Source: Agromyces luteolus
GTDB taxonomy: Bacteria; Actinomycetota; Actinomycetes; Actinomycetales; Microbacteriaceae
Reading direction: 5' to 3'
Assembly: GCF_009729855.1 (NCBI RefSeq)
Contig: NZ_WODA01000023.1
Span: 186,001-250,000 of the forward strand
DNA: 64,000 nt
In this document: in pieces, positions 15,797 to 24,189 of the stretch
Position numbering within the stretch: the first letter of the stretch is position 1
Layout: every line of letters starts with the position of its first letter
Notes under the pieces: generated by a model
Databases searched by the model: none
What the model saw: the letters and a program-made list of their open reading frames with translations, nothing else
What the model was told of the DNA's origin: nothing
Made by a program: the position numbers and the translations under genes

Positions 15797-18163
15797 CTAC
15801 TGCCGCGCCAGCGCGGCCCGCAGCTCCGCCTCGTGGTCGACGATGTGCTCGCCGGACACGTCGAACACCACGCGGCGGATCGTGCCGGTGAACTCGAACG
15901 GCGCGGTGTACGCATCCGTCAGCGGCGCACCGGCGTCGAGTCCCACCGCCACGCCGGAGGCGAGACCGAGCATGATCGGGATGGTGACCGGCAGGTCGCC
16001 GCTGCCGATCGGCTCGCCGTCGACGAACAGCGTGACGGTCGCGGGCGTGCCCTTGCCCTCGCGGATGCTCGGCTCCCCCGTGGGTGCGAACTCCATGCTC
16101 AGGATGTGCGTGCCGGCCGGCACGTCGGTGTCGCTCCGGACGTGGAAGTACTCGGCGGCCACGTAGTTGTACGTGTAGACGAGTCGGCCGTCCTGCACGT
16201 AGAGGCTGTAGCCACCGTCGACGCCGCCCTGGCTGACGAGCACGCCCTCGGCGCCACCCTCCGGGATCTCGACGAGCGCGTTGATGGTGTGCGGGCGGTT
16301 CACGAGCCGCGGTGCGGCGCTTCCCGCGACCTCCGACGTGTGCGGGAAGTACACGTACCGCGAGCGGTCCTTCGCGATCACCGGGCGCTGCTCGGCGAAG
16401 CGCTGCTGGCCCCGGCCGTCGACGGGCAGCACGTTGTACTTGCCGGCCTCGACGTACCAGAGCGAGATGAGCTCGACGAGCTTGTCGGGGTACTGCGCGG
16501 CGAGGTCGTGGTTCTCGGCGAAGTCCTCCGCGACGTGGTAGAGCTCCCAGCCGTCGGCGTCGAGCTCGCGCAGCACGTCGGCCGTGATCGGGTCGCCGAA
16601 CGCACGCCCGGACTCCGCGAACGAGGTCCCGGGCCACGGGCACACCGCGCGCCATCCGTCGTGGTAGATCGAGCGGTGCCCGATCATCTCGAAGTACTGC
16701 GTCGTGTGCAGCGAAGGGGCGGATGCCTCGACCAGCGCGTCCTTGAAGCTGACGCCCTCGATCGGCGACTGCGTGACGCCGCGGATCGCGTCGGGCGGCT
16801 CGATCCCGAGCAGGTCGAGCACGGTCGGCACCATGTCGATGGCGTGGGCGTACTGGGTGCGGATCTCGCCGCGCGCGGGGATGCGGTTCGTCCACTGCAC
16901 CATGAACGGGTCGCTGATGCCGCCGCGGTAGGTCTCGCGCTTCCACCGCCGGAACGGGGTGTTGCCGGCCCAGGTCCAGCCCCACGGGTAGTGGTTGAAG
17001 TACTTCGGCCCGCCGAGGTCGTCGATCGCGGCGAGGTTCTGCTCGAGCGAGTCGGGCACGAAGTTGAAGAACTTGTTCTCGTTGATCGAGCCGGTCGGTC
17101 CGCCCTCCGCGCTCGCGCCGTTGTCGGAGATCAGCATGATGAGCGTGTCGTCGAGCACGCCGAGCTCCTCGAGGAAGGCGAGCAGCCGCCCGATCTGGTG
17201 GTCGGTGTGCTCGAGGAAGCCGGCGAAGACCTCCATCATGCGGGCGTAGAGTCGCCGCTCGTCGTCGGAGAGCGAGTCCCACTGCTGCACGTCGGGGTCG
17301 TGCCGCGAGAGCTCGGCGTCGGCGGGCACCAGGCCGAGCTCCTTCTGCCGTGCGAAGGCCCGCTCGCGGTAGACGTCCCAGCCCTCGTCGAACGCGCCCG
17401 CATAGCGGTCGGTCCACTCCTTCGGGGCGTGGTGCGGCGCGTGCATCGCGCCCGTGGCGAAGTAGGTGAAGAACGGCTTGTTCGGCGCGACCTGCTTCGC
17501 GTCGGCGATGAACGTGATCGCGCGGTCGACGAGGTCCTCGGTGAGGTGGTACCCCTCCTCGGGCGTCTTCGGCGGCTCGACGCGGTGGTTGTCGTGCACG
17601 AGCTCCGGGTAGTACTGGTGCGTGTCGCCGCCCAGGAACCCGTAGTACCGCTCGAACCCGCGGCCGAGCGGCCACCGGTCGTACGGCCCCGCCGCGGTCG
17701 TCTGGTCGGTCGGCGTCAGGTGCCACTTGCCGACCGCGAACGTGTTGTACCCCTCGCCCTTCAGGATCTCGGCGAGGAAGCCGTTCTCGAACGGCACGTT
17801 GCCGTCGTAGCCGGGGAACCCGGTGGAGGTCTCGGTGATCGCCGCCATGTGGTTGGAGTGGTGGTTGCGACCGGTGAGGATGCACGTGCGCGTCGGCGAG
17901 CAGAGCGCGGTCGTGTGCATGTTCGCGAAGCGCACGCCGCCCGCCGCGATGCGGTCGATGTTCGGGGTGCGGATCGGGCTGCCGTAGCATCCGAGCTGCC
18001 CGTAGCCCATGTCGTCGATGACGATGAAGAGCACGTTGGGTGCGCCGTCGGCCGCGCGCAGCGGCTCGGGCCAGGCCGGCGACGACTCGTCGAACGTCCG
18101 CCCGATCACGCCCGGGAACGTCGTTCCGGGTCGGTACTCGTGCAGCTGCGCTTCCTCGGACAT
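15797..18163 (-). CDS. Arylsulfatase
   Basis: This 788-residue sulfatase of the alkaline phosphatase superfamily has the metal-binding Asp pair at NVLFIVIDDMGYG near residues 50-51. The formylglycine motif CSPTR starts at Cys88 and is followed by TGR; the later DNG segment (LISDNGASAEGG) is also present. A C-terminal beta-rich domain (about 600-788) follows, as in long arylsulfatases. The Cys must be oxidised to formylglycine; no formylglycine-generating enzyme gene is in the window. There is no signal peptide, so it probably acts in the cytoplasm on small sulfate esters. Start ATG at 18163 has a GGGGGAG site. No sulfate transporter is adjacent. Confidence 0.92.
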   Translation of the reverse strand: MSEEAQLHEYRPGTTFPGVIGRTFDESSPAWPEPLRAADGAPNVLFIVIDDMGYGQLGCYGSPIRTPNIDRIAAGGVRFANMHTTALCSPTRTCILTGRNHHSNHMAAITETSTGFPGYDGNVPFENGFLAEILKGEGYNTFAVGKWHLTPTDQTTAAGPYDRWPLGRGFERYYGFLGGDTHQYYPELVHDNHRVEPPKTPEEGYHLTEDLVDRAITFIADAKQVAPNKPFFTYFATGAMHAPHHAPKEWTDRYAGAFDEGWDVYRERAFARQKELGLVPADAELSRHDPDVQQWDSLSDDERRLYARMMEVFAGFLEHTDHQIGRLLAFLEELGVLDDTLIMLISDNGASAEGGPTGSINENKFFNFVPDSLEQNLAAIDDLGGPKYFNHYPWGWTWAGNTPFRRWKRETYRGGISDPFMVQWTNRIPARGEIRTQYAHAIDMVPTVLDLLGIEPPDAIRGVTQSPIEGVSFKDALVEASAPSLHTTQYFEMIGHRSIYHDGWRAVCPWPGTSFAESGRAFGDPITADVLRELDADGWELYHVAEDFAENHDLAAQYPDKLVELISLWYVEAGKYNVLPVDGRGQQRFAEQRPVIAKDRSRYVYFPHTSEVAGSAAPRLVNRPHTINALVEIPEGGAEGVLVSQGGVDGGYSLYVQDGRLVYTYNYVAAEYFHVRSDTDVPAGTHILSMEFAPTGEPSIREGKGTPATVTLFVDGEPIGSGDLPVTIPIMLGLASGVAVGLDAGAPLTDAYTAPFEFTGTIRRVVFDVSGEHIVDHEAELRAALARQ

Positions 18164-18570
18164 GGTCTCCCCCAGACTCGGCCGTGCCGCGGCGGCGCGG
18201 CCCCCGTCGGAACCTAACAAGGGGCCGCGCGCGGATTCGGGCCTTCGGTCCCTTGCGCGGGCGGCGCGACCCGCCCACGTCGGTCGTCGCGGCGCGCAGC
18301 CCGCACTCCCGGCCCGTGCCGACGAGGGGATCGGTCGGCTGCCTCCCCTCGCCGTCGGAGTTCGCAGGATGACACGCGTCATCCGCGCCGTATCGCGCCC
18401 ATGCGACGGCTCATCCTGCGAATTCGGCGCCGCTACCGAGCCGACCGTCTCGCTCGGCGCTCGCCGAGTCGAATCGGGTCGCGTCACCTCCCGTCGCCGT
18501 CGCCGTCGCCGTCGCGTATGCGCGATCGCTCGGCTCGGGCCGCCCGGGCACAGCCCGTCCGCTCGACCTC
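18164..18570. other. Intergenic region with nested inverted repeats
   Basis: A stretch of about 400 bp without a supported gene lies between the dienelactone-hydrolase stop and the sulfatase start. It holds a 12-bp perfect inverted repeat (TTCGCAGGATGA at 18361-18372 and its complement at 18411-18422) enclosing a shorter one (GATGAC/GTCATC, 18369-18384). It also holds a run of four CCGTCG units starting at 18491. The inverted repeat may be a terminator for the upstream gene or a control site for the sulfatase. Confidence 0.5.
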
Positions 18571-19158
18571 TTACGCACGCGCCGCCTGCCGAGCGCGGTC
18601 GACGACGTCGAGCCAGGCGATGACGGATGCCTCGAGCCGGGCGCGCAGCTCGGCGTCGTGATCGGCGTTGGTCGGGTCGGCGAAGAGGTGCGCCGATCCC
18701 GGATAGAGCACGAGGTCGCCGTGCGCCTCGTCGACGAGCGCACGCGCGACGTCGAGGTCGACCCACGGGTCGTGCTCGGTCGTGTGCACCGCGAGCGGGA
18801 CCCCCGCCGGCCACGGCGTCTCGAAGGCCGCCGCCGGGAGGCAGCCCGACATGAGCAGCGCGCCGCGCGCGCCGGGGCGGGTCTGCGCGAGCAGCTGGGC
18901 CGGGCCGGTGCCGAGCGAGAAGCCCGCGTAGACGAGGTCGGTCGGCAGCGACTGCGCCGCGGCGCCCGCGCGGTTCGCGAGCTCGGGGATGCCGATCTCG
19001 TCGCGGTACGCGACGCCCTCGTCGAGCGTGGCGAAGACCTTGCCGTCGTAGTAGTCGGGCGTGTGCACGAGGTGACCCGCCGAGCGCAGCGTCTCGGCGA
19101 ACGCGAGGACTCCGTCGGTGAGTCCCTGGCCGTGGTGGAAGAGGAGGATCTCGTTCAT
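18571..19158 (-). CDS. Dienelactone-hydrolase family alpha/beta hydrolase
   Basis: This 195-residue alpha/beta hydrolase begins MNEILLFHHGQGLT. The nucleophile elbow is GFSLGTG, so Ser is used rather than the Cys of true dienelactone hydrolases. The Asp and His of the triad are likely in TTEHDPWVD and GSAHLF. Small proteins of this type are often esterases of unknown substrate. It is divergent from a TetR gene with a 43-bp gap, and both promoters overlap one inverted repeat. A TACACT hexamer ends 7 bases before the ATG and there is no ribosome site, so the mRNA is probably leaderless. Confidence 0.83.
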   Translation of the reverse strand: MNEILLFHHGQGLTDGVLAFAETLRSAGHLVHTPDYYDGKVFATLDEGVAYRDEIGIPELANRAGAAAQSLPTDLVYAGFSLGTGPAQLLAQTRPGARGALLMSGCLPAAAFETPWPAGVPLAVHTTEHDPWVDLDVARALVDEAHGDLVLYPGSAHLFADPTNADHDAELRARLEASVIAWLDVVDRARQAARA

Positions 19159-19159
19159 A

Positions 19160-19201
19160 TTGGACAGTGTACATTTAAATTGGTCGGCGTACAATACCGA
19201 C
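19160..19201. promoter_or_regulatory. Overlapping divergent promoters inside a TetR operator
   Basis: TGTAC (19168-19172) and GTACA (19189-19193) form an inverted repeat. For the rightward gene, TACAAT (19190-19195) is the -10 and GTGTAC (19167-19172) the -35 with 17-bp spacing. For the leftward gene, TACACT (complement of 19166-19171) and TTGTAC (complement of 19189-19194) are also 17 bp apart. Each -10 lies 6-7 bases before its ATG. One bound TetR dimer would cover both promoters. Confidence 0.65.
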
Positions 19202-19846
19202 ATGGGACGAACCGCAGGGCAGCGAGCCGGCCTCACCCGGCAGCAGGTGACGGATGCCGCGATGGACCTGCTCCGCTCGGAGGGGCTGGAGGCCGTCTCG
19301 ATGCGACGGGTCGCCGACCGGCTGGGCGTCGCCCCGAACAGCATCTACGCGCACGTGGCCGACAAGGCCGCCCTCGTCGACGAGCTCATCGACGCGATGC
19401 TCGGCGGCGTCGCCACCCCGACCGACGACGGATGGCGCGCCCGCATCGAGCGCGTCATGCGCGACAGCCGGCGTGAACTGCTCGCACACCCCGACCTCGT
19501 GCCGTTCGCGCTGGTGCGCCAGTCGGTCGGCCCGAACGCGCTGCGGCTCGGCGAGGTGACGCTCGGCGCGCTCCGCGAGGCCGGCCTCGACGGCCCGGCT
19601 GCGGTGACCGGGCTCCAGGTGCTGCTCGTGCACACGATCGGCTCGGCGGCGTTCGAGACCGGGCGCACCGGGGATCCCGACCCGGCCGCCCGCGGTCGTC
19701 GCGGGCGCGAGCGCGCCGCGGAGTTCGGCGGCGTCACCGCCGAGCTCAGCGAGCCCATCTCGCGGTGGAGCGGCGACGAGGTCTTCGAGCGCGGGCTCGG
19801 GTGGCTGCTCGACGGGCTGGTGCCGGGCTCCGGCCGCGCGCGCTGA
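19202..19846 (+). CDS. TetR family transcriptional repressor
   Basis: This 214-residue protein has an N-terminal TetR helix-turn-helix (residues about 10-57, VADRLGVAPNSIYAHVADKAAL) and a C-terminal domain like that of the classical tetracycline repressors (TetR_C_1 type). It probably controls itself and the divergent dienelactone hydrolase through the inverted repeat between them. The ATG at 19202 lies 6 bases after a TACAAT hexamer with no ribosome site, consistent with a leaderless transcript. Confidence 0.86.
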   Translation: MGRTAGQRAGLTRQQVTDAAMDLLRSEGLEAVSMRRVADRLGVAPNSIYAHVADKAALVDELIDAMLGGVATPTDDGWRARIERVMRDSRRELLAHPDLVPFALVRQSVGPNALRLGEVTLGALREAGLDGPAAVTGLQVLLVHTIGSAAFETGRTGDPDPAARGRRGRERAAEFGGVTAELSEPISRWSGDEVFERGLGWLLDGLVPGSGRAR

Positions 19847-19854
19847 CGCGCGGC

Positions 19855-19900
19855 GTGCGCCGGCGGCCGACGTGCGCCGGCGGCCGACGTACGCTGGCGG
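19855..19900. repeat. Tandem 17-bp repeat upstream of the methyltransferase
   Basis: Two perfect copies of GTGCGCCGGCGGCCGAC (19855-19871, 19872-19888) are followed by a diverged partial third copy (19889-19900). They fill most of the short gap between the TetR stop and the methyltransferase start. Function unknown. Confidence 0.7.
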
Positions 19901-19919
19901 GAGACCGGGAGGATGCCGC

Positions 19920-20618
19920 ATGACCGGACACGAGCACGAGCACGAGCACGACCACGAACACGAGCACGGCAGCCGTCACCGCCACGCCGGCGACGCCGAC
20001 GGTCCCGAGATGTTCGAGCCGCCCGCGTGGGACGAGGCGTACTCGGGCGAGGAGGCCCGGTGGAGCGGCGACCCGAACGCGCAGCTCGTGGCCGAGGCAT
20101 CCGCCCTCACCCCCGGCACCGCGCTCGACGTCGGCTGCGGCGAGGGCGGCGACGTGATCTGGTTGGCGCGGCGCGGATGGCGCGTGACCGGCGCCGACTT
20201 CTCGGCGAACGGCCTCGCCCGCGCGGCCGAGCACGCCGAGGCGGCCGGGGTCGCCGACCGCACCGACTGGTGGCAGGTGGACGCGCGCACCTTCGCCGCC
20301 GACGGCCGCTCGTTCGACCTCGTTACGACGCACTTCCTGCACCCGCCGGACCACGGGATGGTCGACGTCGTGCGCCGCCTGGCCGGCGCGGTCGCGCCCG
20401 GCGGGCACCTGCTCGTGGTCGGCCACGCGCCATCCGAGGCGTTCACGCACCTGTCGGCGAGCCACCGCGACGCGATGTTCCTCGCCGCGGACCTGCTGCC
20501 CGGCCTCCCCGACGACTTCGAGGCGCTCGTGGTCGAGCAGCGCCCGCGCACGACGGTCCGCGACGGCGAGACCATGCAGGTCCACGACTCGACGCTCCTC
20601 GCGCGCCGCCTACCCTGA
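19920..20618 (+). CDS. Class I SAM-dependent methyltransferase with His-rich N-terminus
   Basis: This 232-residue methyltransferase has the SAM-binding motif I LDVGCGEGGD near residue 65, the acidic GADFS after strand 2, and a motif IV-like FDLVTTHFLHPP. The first 23 residues are an alternating His/Glu/Asp stretch (HEHEHEHDHEHEHGSRHRH), much like metal-binding tails of urease or Ni/Zn-handling proteins. Similar methyltransferases include thiopurine or tellurite-type enzymes, but the substrate is unknown. The His tail suggests metal binding or a metal-linked role. Start at 19920 follows GGGAGG. Confidence 0.82.
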   Translation: MTGHEHEHEHDHEHEHGSRHRHAGDADGPEMFEPPAWDEAYSGEEARWSGDPNAQLVAEASALTPGTALDVGCGEGGDVIWLARRGWRVTGADFSANGLARAAEHAEAAGVADRTDWWQVDARTFAADGRSFDLVTTHFLHPPDHGMVDVVRRLAGAVAPGGHLLVVGHAPSEAFTHLSASHRDAMFLAADLLPGLPDDFEALVVEQRPRTTVRDGETMQVHDSTLLARRLP

Positions 20619-20829
20619 CCCTGACCCGACGCCCCCACCCCCACCCCCACCGCGCCGTTTGGACGGAATCGGGTGCTCGGCACCCGCCCCGGCCGCCCGA
20701 TTCCGTCCGAACGCCCGGCACCCCGCGCCTCCGCGCGGTCCCCGGGCGGCGCCGCCTCAGCCGATCGGCCGAGGCGAGGCGAGCCGCCCGGCCGATGTGC
20801 CGCGCGACCCCCGCGACGACGATCGAGGC

Positions 20830-21588
20830 ATGACCGAGACATCCGCCGCCCGCATCGGCACAGGCCGTCGCGCCCGCACCCGCCGACGCCCCGAGTGGCT
20901 CGTGCCCGCCGCCCTCATCGCGCTGAGCCTCGTGCCGGTCGCCGCCGGCGCGTTCCGCATCACCTCGCTCGCGCTCGGCGCGCCCGAGACCGCCGAGAAC
21001 GCCCGCTTCGTCGACTCCCCCGTGCCCGTGATCGTCCACATCATCGGCTCGGTCGTGTTCCTCGTGCTCGGTGCGCTGCAGTTCGCGCCGTCGCTCCGCC
21101 GGCGGCGCTGGCACCGGATCGCCGGCCGCATCGTCGCACCCGCCGGCCTGCTCTCCGCCGGGTCGGCGCTGTGGATGACCCTCTTCTACGCGATGCCGGA
21201 GGTCTACGGTCCGGCCCTCTTCGTCATGCGACTTGTGCTCGGCTCGGCGATGGCGGCCGCGATCGTCGTCGCGTTCGCCGCCATCCGCCGTGGCGACGTC
21301 ACCACCCACAGCGCCTGGATGACGCGCGCCTACGCCATCGGCCTGGGCGCCGGCACGCAGGTCTTCACGCTCCTGCCGTGGACGCTCCTCGTCGGCGAGC
21401 CCGACCACGTCGCGTACTCGGTGCTCATGGGCGCCGGCTGGGCGATCAACCTCGCCGTCGCCGAGGTCGTCATCCGCCGCCGCTCGGCGAGCCTGCCCCG
21501 CGGGCCCCGCGGGCCCCGCGGGCCCCGCGGGCCCCGTCGTCCCGGTACGTCCGGCCGAGCCCCGGCGGCGAGCGCGCGCCTATCATGA
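20830..21588 (+). CDS. DUF2306 multi-pass membrane protein
   Basis: This 252-residue protein has about six to seven membrane helices and the DUF2306 pattern (VPVIVHIIGSVVFLVLGALQ, then RWHRIAGRI, and HSAWMTRAYAI). The His residues in these helices could bind a cofactor or metal. The C-terminus is a Gly-Pro-Arg repeat made by a 9-bp tandem DNA repeat. Its stop overlaps the ATG of the following sensor kinase (ATGA). It may be a membrane partner of the two-component system. The upstream ribosome site is weak. Confidence 0.72.
   Translation: MTETSAARIGTGRRARTRRRPEWLVPAALIALSLVPVAAGAFRITSLALGAPETAENARFVDSPVPVIVHIIGSVVFLVLGALQFAPSLRRRRWHRIAGRIVAPAGLLSAGSALWMTLFYAMPEVYGPALFVMRLVLGSAMAAAIVVAFAAIRRGDVTTHSAWMTRAYAIGLGAGTQVFTLLPWTLLVGEPDHVAYSVLMGAGWAINLAVAEVVIRRRSASLPRGPRGPRGPRGPRRPGTSGRAPAASARLS
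21496..21531. repeat. 9-bp tandem repeat coding for Gly-Pro-Arg
   Basis: Four copies of CCCCGCGGG lie end to end inside the DUF2306 gene and encode four GPR units near the C-terminus. As the unit is a multiple of three, copy number change would keep the frame. Confidence 0.85.
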
Positions 21589-22811
21589 GGGGCATGACGA
21601 GCCCCGCCCGGGCGCTGTGGGACGCTCCGGCCGCCTCCCCGCCGCCGCCCCGCCGGGTCTGGCGCGACTGGGTGCTCGTCGCGGTGCTGCCGCCGCTGAT
21701 CGTGCTCGAGGCGACGCTGCGGGCGGATGTCGCGTGGCGCTGGCTGTGGGCGGTCGTACTCGTCGCGCTCGTGCCGACCCTGCTGTGGCGGCGCATCCGC
21801 CCCTTCACGATGCTGGCGATCTCGTTCGGCGTCGGATGGGCCGCCGGCCTCGCGACCGGCGGCGACCCGCAACTGATCGCCACCGCGTACTTCCTGATCC
21901 TCGTCTACGCGGTCATGCGGTGGGGCTCGGGGCGCGCGATGCTCGGCGGCGCGGCGCTCGTGCTCGTCGGCACGCTCGTCTCGCTCCCGCTCGGCGAGGC
22001 GACGCCGGCCGACGTGATCGGCGGGATCGCGGTCGTGGCGACGACCATGACCTTGGGCATCGCGTTCCGGCAGCGCGCGGCCGCGCGGGCGCGTGAGCTC
22101 GACCGCGTGCGGCTCCTCGAGCGCGAGCAGTTCGCGCGCGACCTGCACGACACGGTCGCGCACCACGTCTCGGCGATCGCGATCCAGGCGCAGGCGGGGT
22201 CGGCGGTCGCCGCGTCCGATCCCGCGGCCGCGATCGACGCGCTCCGCGTCATCGAGGGCGAGGCGTCGCGAACCCTCGACGAGATGCGGTCGATGGTCGG
22301 GGTGCTGAGGCGAGCGGATGCCGCGGAGCTCGCGCCGACGCCCGGCATCGCCGACGTTCGGCGGCTCGCGCGGGTCGGCGCGGGCGCTCCTGGCGCCGGA
22401 GGCGTCCTCGGATCCGGGAGCGCGGCGGCCTCCCCCGACCAGGACCGCGGACCGGAGCCCGTCGCCGGCGATCCGAGCATCGACGTCCGCATCGACGGCG
22501 ACCCCGACGCGGTGCCTCCCGCCGTCGGCGCCGCCGTGTTCCGGATCGTGCAGGAGGCCGTCACGAACGCCCGTCGGCACGCGCGCGACGCGTCGCGCAT
22601 CGAGGTGCGCGTGCGGGTCGACGCGGACGGGGTGCGGGTCGACGTCCGCGACGACGGCGCGGCCGCGGCATCCGTCGCCCCCGGATTCGGACTGACCGGC
22701 ATGGCCGAGCGCGCCGCCGTGCTCGGCGGGACGTGCACGGCCGGCCCGGCGCCCGACGGCCGCGGGTGGGCCGTCGGCGCGGTGCTTCCGAGGAGCGGAT
22801 GGTCCGCATGA
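21585..22811 (+). CDS. Sensor histidine kinase (NarL/DesK type)
   Basis: This 408-residue sensor kinase has an N-terminal membrane region of about five helices (residues 25-165), a HisKA_3 dimerisation segment with the phosphorylated His in ARDLHDTVAHH, and a C-terminal HATPase with the N-box EAVTNARRHA. A flexible Pro/Ala/Gly-rich insert (about 265-300) separates the two. The stop codon overlaps the response-regulator start, so it forms an operon with it. Translation may start at ATG 21585 (overlapping the previous stop) or ATG 21594. Confidence 0.88.
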   Translation: MRGMTSPARALWDAPAASPPPPRRVWRDWVLVAVLPPLIVLEATLRADVAWRWLWAVVLVALVPTLLWRRIRPFTMLAISFGVGWAAGLATGGDPQLIATAYFLILVYAVMRWGSGRAMLGGAALVLVGTLVSLPLGEATPADVIGGIAVVATTMTLGIAFRQRAAARARELDRVRLLEREQFARDLHDTVAHHVSAIAIQAQAGSAVAASDPAAAIDALRVIEGEASRTLDEMRSMVGVLRRADAAELAPTPGIADVRRLARVGAGAPGAGGVLGSGSAAASPDQDRGPEPVAGDPSIDVRIDGDPDAVPPAVGAAVFRIVQEAVTNARRHARDASRIEVRVRVDADGVRVDVRDDGAAAASVAPGFGLTGMAERAAVLGGTCTAGPAPDGRGWAVGAVLPRSGWSA

Positions 22812-23479
22812 GCATGAGCGTGCGCGTGCTCATCGCCGACGACCAGGACCTGGTGCGCGCCGGGCTGCGCATGATCCTGGACGCGCAGCCCGACATCGAG
22901 GTGGTCGGCGAGGCCCGCGACGGCGCCGAGGCGGTGGCGCTCGCCCGTGAGCTGCGGCCCGACGTGTGCCTGCTCGACATCCGGATGCCGCTGATGGACG
23001 GCCTCGAGGCGACGCGGATGCTCGCCGGCGCGGACGTGCCCGATCCGTTCCCCGTCGTCGTGATCACGACGTTCGACCTCGACGAGTACGTGTACGGCGC
23101 GCTCCGCGCCGGCGCGCGCGGGTTCCTCCTGAAGAACGCGGGGCCGACGATGCTCGCCGAGGCCGTGCACGCGGCGGCGCGCGGCGACGCCCTCATCGAC
23201 CCGAACGTGACGGTGCGGCTCATCGAGGCGTTCGCGGGGGCGGATGCCGCGGCCGCACGATCCGCGGCGGCGCCGCCGCCCGCGACGCCGCTCACCGACC
23301 GCGAGGAGGACGTGCTCGCCGCGGTCGCGCGCGGCCTCGGCAACGACGAGATCGGCCGCGACCTGCACATCTCGCTCAGCACCGTGAAGACGCACGTCGC
23401 GAGCCTCATGGCGAAGATCGGCGTGCGCAACCGCGTCGAGCTCGCGATCTGGGCGCACGAGCGCGGCCTCACACGCTGA
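22808..23479 (+). CDS. LuxR/NarL family response regulator
   Basis: This 223-residue response regulator has a receiver domain with the acidic pair in IADDQD, the phospho-acceptor Asp in CLLDIRMP and Lys in FLLKNAG. The C-terminal LuxR helix-turn-helix follows (LTDREEDVLAAVARGLGNDEI ... STVKTHVASLMAKIG). It is partner of the kinase encoded upstream with overlapping ATGA. The ATG at 22808 was chosen over one at 22799, which also has a reasonable AGGAG site. Target genes are unknown, possibly the DUF2306 gene. Confidence 0.9.
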   Translation: MSMSVRVLIADDQDLVRAGLRMILDAQPDIEVVGEARDGAEAVALARELRPDVCLLDIRMPLMDGLEATRMLAGADVPDPFPVVVITTFDLDEYVYGALRAGARGFLLKNAGPTMLAEAVHAAARGDALIDPNVTVRLIEAFAGADAAAARSAAAPPPATPLTDREEDVLAAVARGLGNDEIGRDLHISLSTVKTHVASLMAKIGVRNRVELAIWAHERGLTR

Positions 23480-23493
23480 CGGTCCGCATCGGC

Positions 23494-23525
23494 TGATAGT
23501 TTCACTATCGATAGTGCTACTATCA
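23494..23525. promoter_or_regulatory. 32-bp near-perfect palindrome, MerR operator and promoter
   Basis: The core CACTATCGATAGTG (23503-23516) is a perfect 14-bp palindrome, flanked by TGATAG (23494-23499) and CTATCA (23520-23525) as outer inverted arms; 14 of 16 positions of each half match. The -10 hexamer TACTAT (23518-23523) lies inside it and ends 6 bases before the MerR start codon, so the regulator likely controls its own leaderless transcript. Confidence 0.7.
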
Positions 23526-23529
23526 GTGC

Positions 23530-24189
23530 ATGCGGATCTCAGAGCTCAGTCGGCGGAGCGGCGCTCCCGTCACGACGCTGAAGTACTACCTGCGCGAGGG
23601 CCTCGTCCACGAGGGCGAGCGCCGGAGCGGCAACCAGACCGACTACGACGAGTCCCACGTGCAGCGCGTGCGGCTCGTGCGCGCGCTGCTCGAGACCGGC
23701 GGGCTCTCGATCGCCGCCGCGAAGCGCGTGCTCGCGACGCTCGATTCCCACGACCGGTCGATGGCCGACACGTTCGAGGCCGCGCAGCACGCGATGACCG
23801 ACGCGCGCCCGCACCACGAGGCATCCGTGGCCGCGCGCACCCGCGTGACCGCGCTCGCCGACGCGCAGGGCTGGCGCACCACGCCCGACAACCCCGGGTT
23901 CGACCTCGCGGCCCGGGTGCTCGACGACTTCGCAGCGATCGGCTACGAGCCGTCCGACGCGTACCTCGACGCCTACGCCGCCGCGGCCGACCGCATCGCG
24001 CGCGCCGACCTCGCCGCACTGACCGACCGCGACACCCCCGCGCTGACGGCCGAGCTCATGGTCGTCGGCACCGTGGTCGGCGACGCGCTGATCGCGGGCC
24101 TCCGGCGCCTCGCGCACCAAGAGGCGACCGCGGAGCTCTTCCCGGTCCCGGGCGCCTCGCATGCCACGCAACGAAAGGACCTGTCATGA
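23530..24189 (+). CDS. MerR family transcriptional regulator
   Basis: This 219-residue protein has an N-terminal MerR winged helix (ISELSRRSGAPVTTLKYYLREGL), a dimerisation helix, and a long helical C-terminal domain without the metal-binding cysteines, so it probably senses an organic compound. It is coupled by ATGA overlap to an NAD-dependent epimerase-like gene that it likely controls. A large palindrome covers its promoter. Confidence 0.87.
   Translation: MRISELSRRSGAPVTTLKYYLREGLVHEGERRSGNQTDYDESHVQRVRLVRALLETGGLSIAAAKRVLATLDSHDRSMADTFEAAQHAMTDARPHHEASVAARTRVTALADAQGWRTTPDNPGFDLAARVLDDFAAIGYEPSDAYLDAYAAAADRIARADLAALTDRDTPALTAELMVVGTVVGDALIAGLRRLAHQEATAELFPVPGASHATQRKDLS

Noticed and set aside
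2544..18163. Long open frames antisense to the real genes, some over 500 codons
   Set aside because: They arise from high GC content; their products are Arg/Pro/Ala-rich with no motifs, and they overlap clearly assigned genes.
18491..18515. CCGTCG tandem repeats as a possible small repeat array or CRISPR-like element
   Set aside because: Only about four short units without spacers; ordinary simple-sequence repeat.
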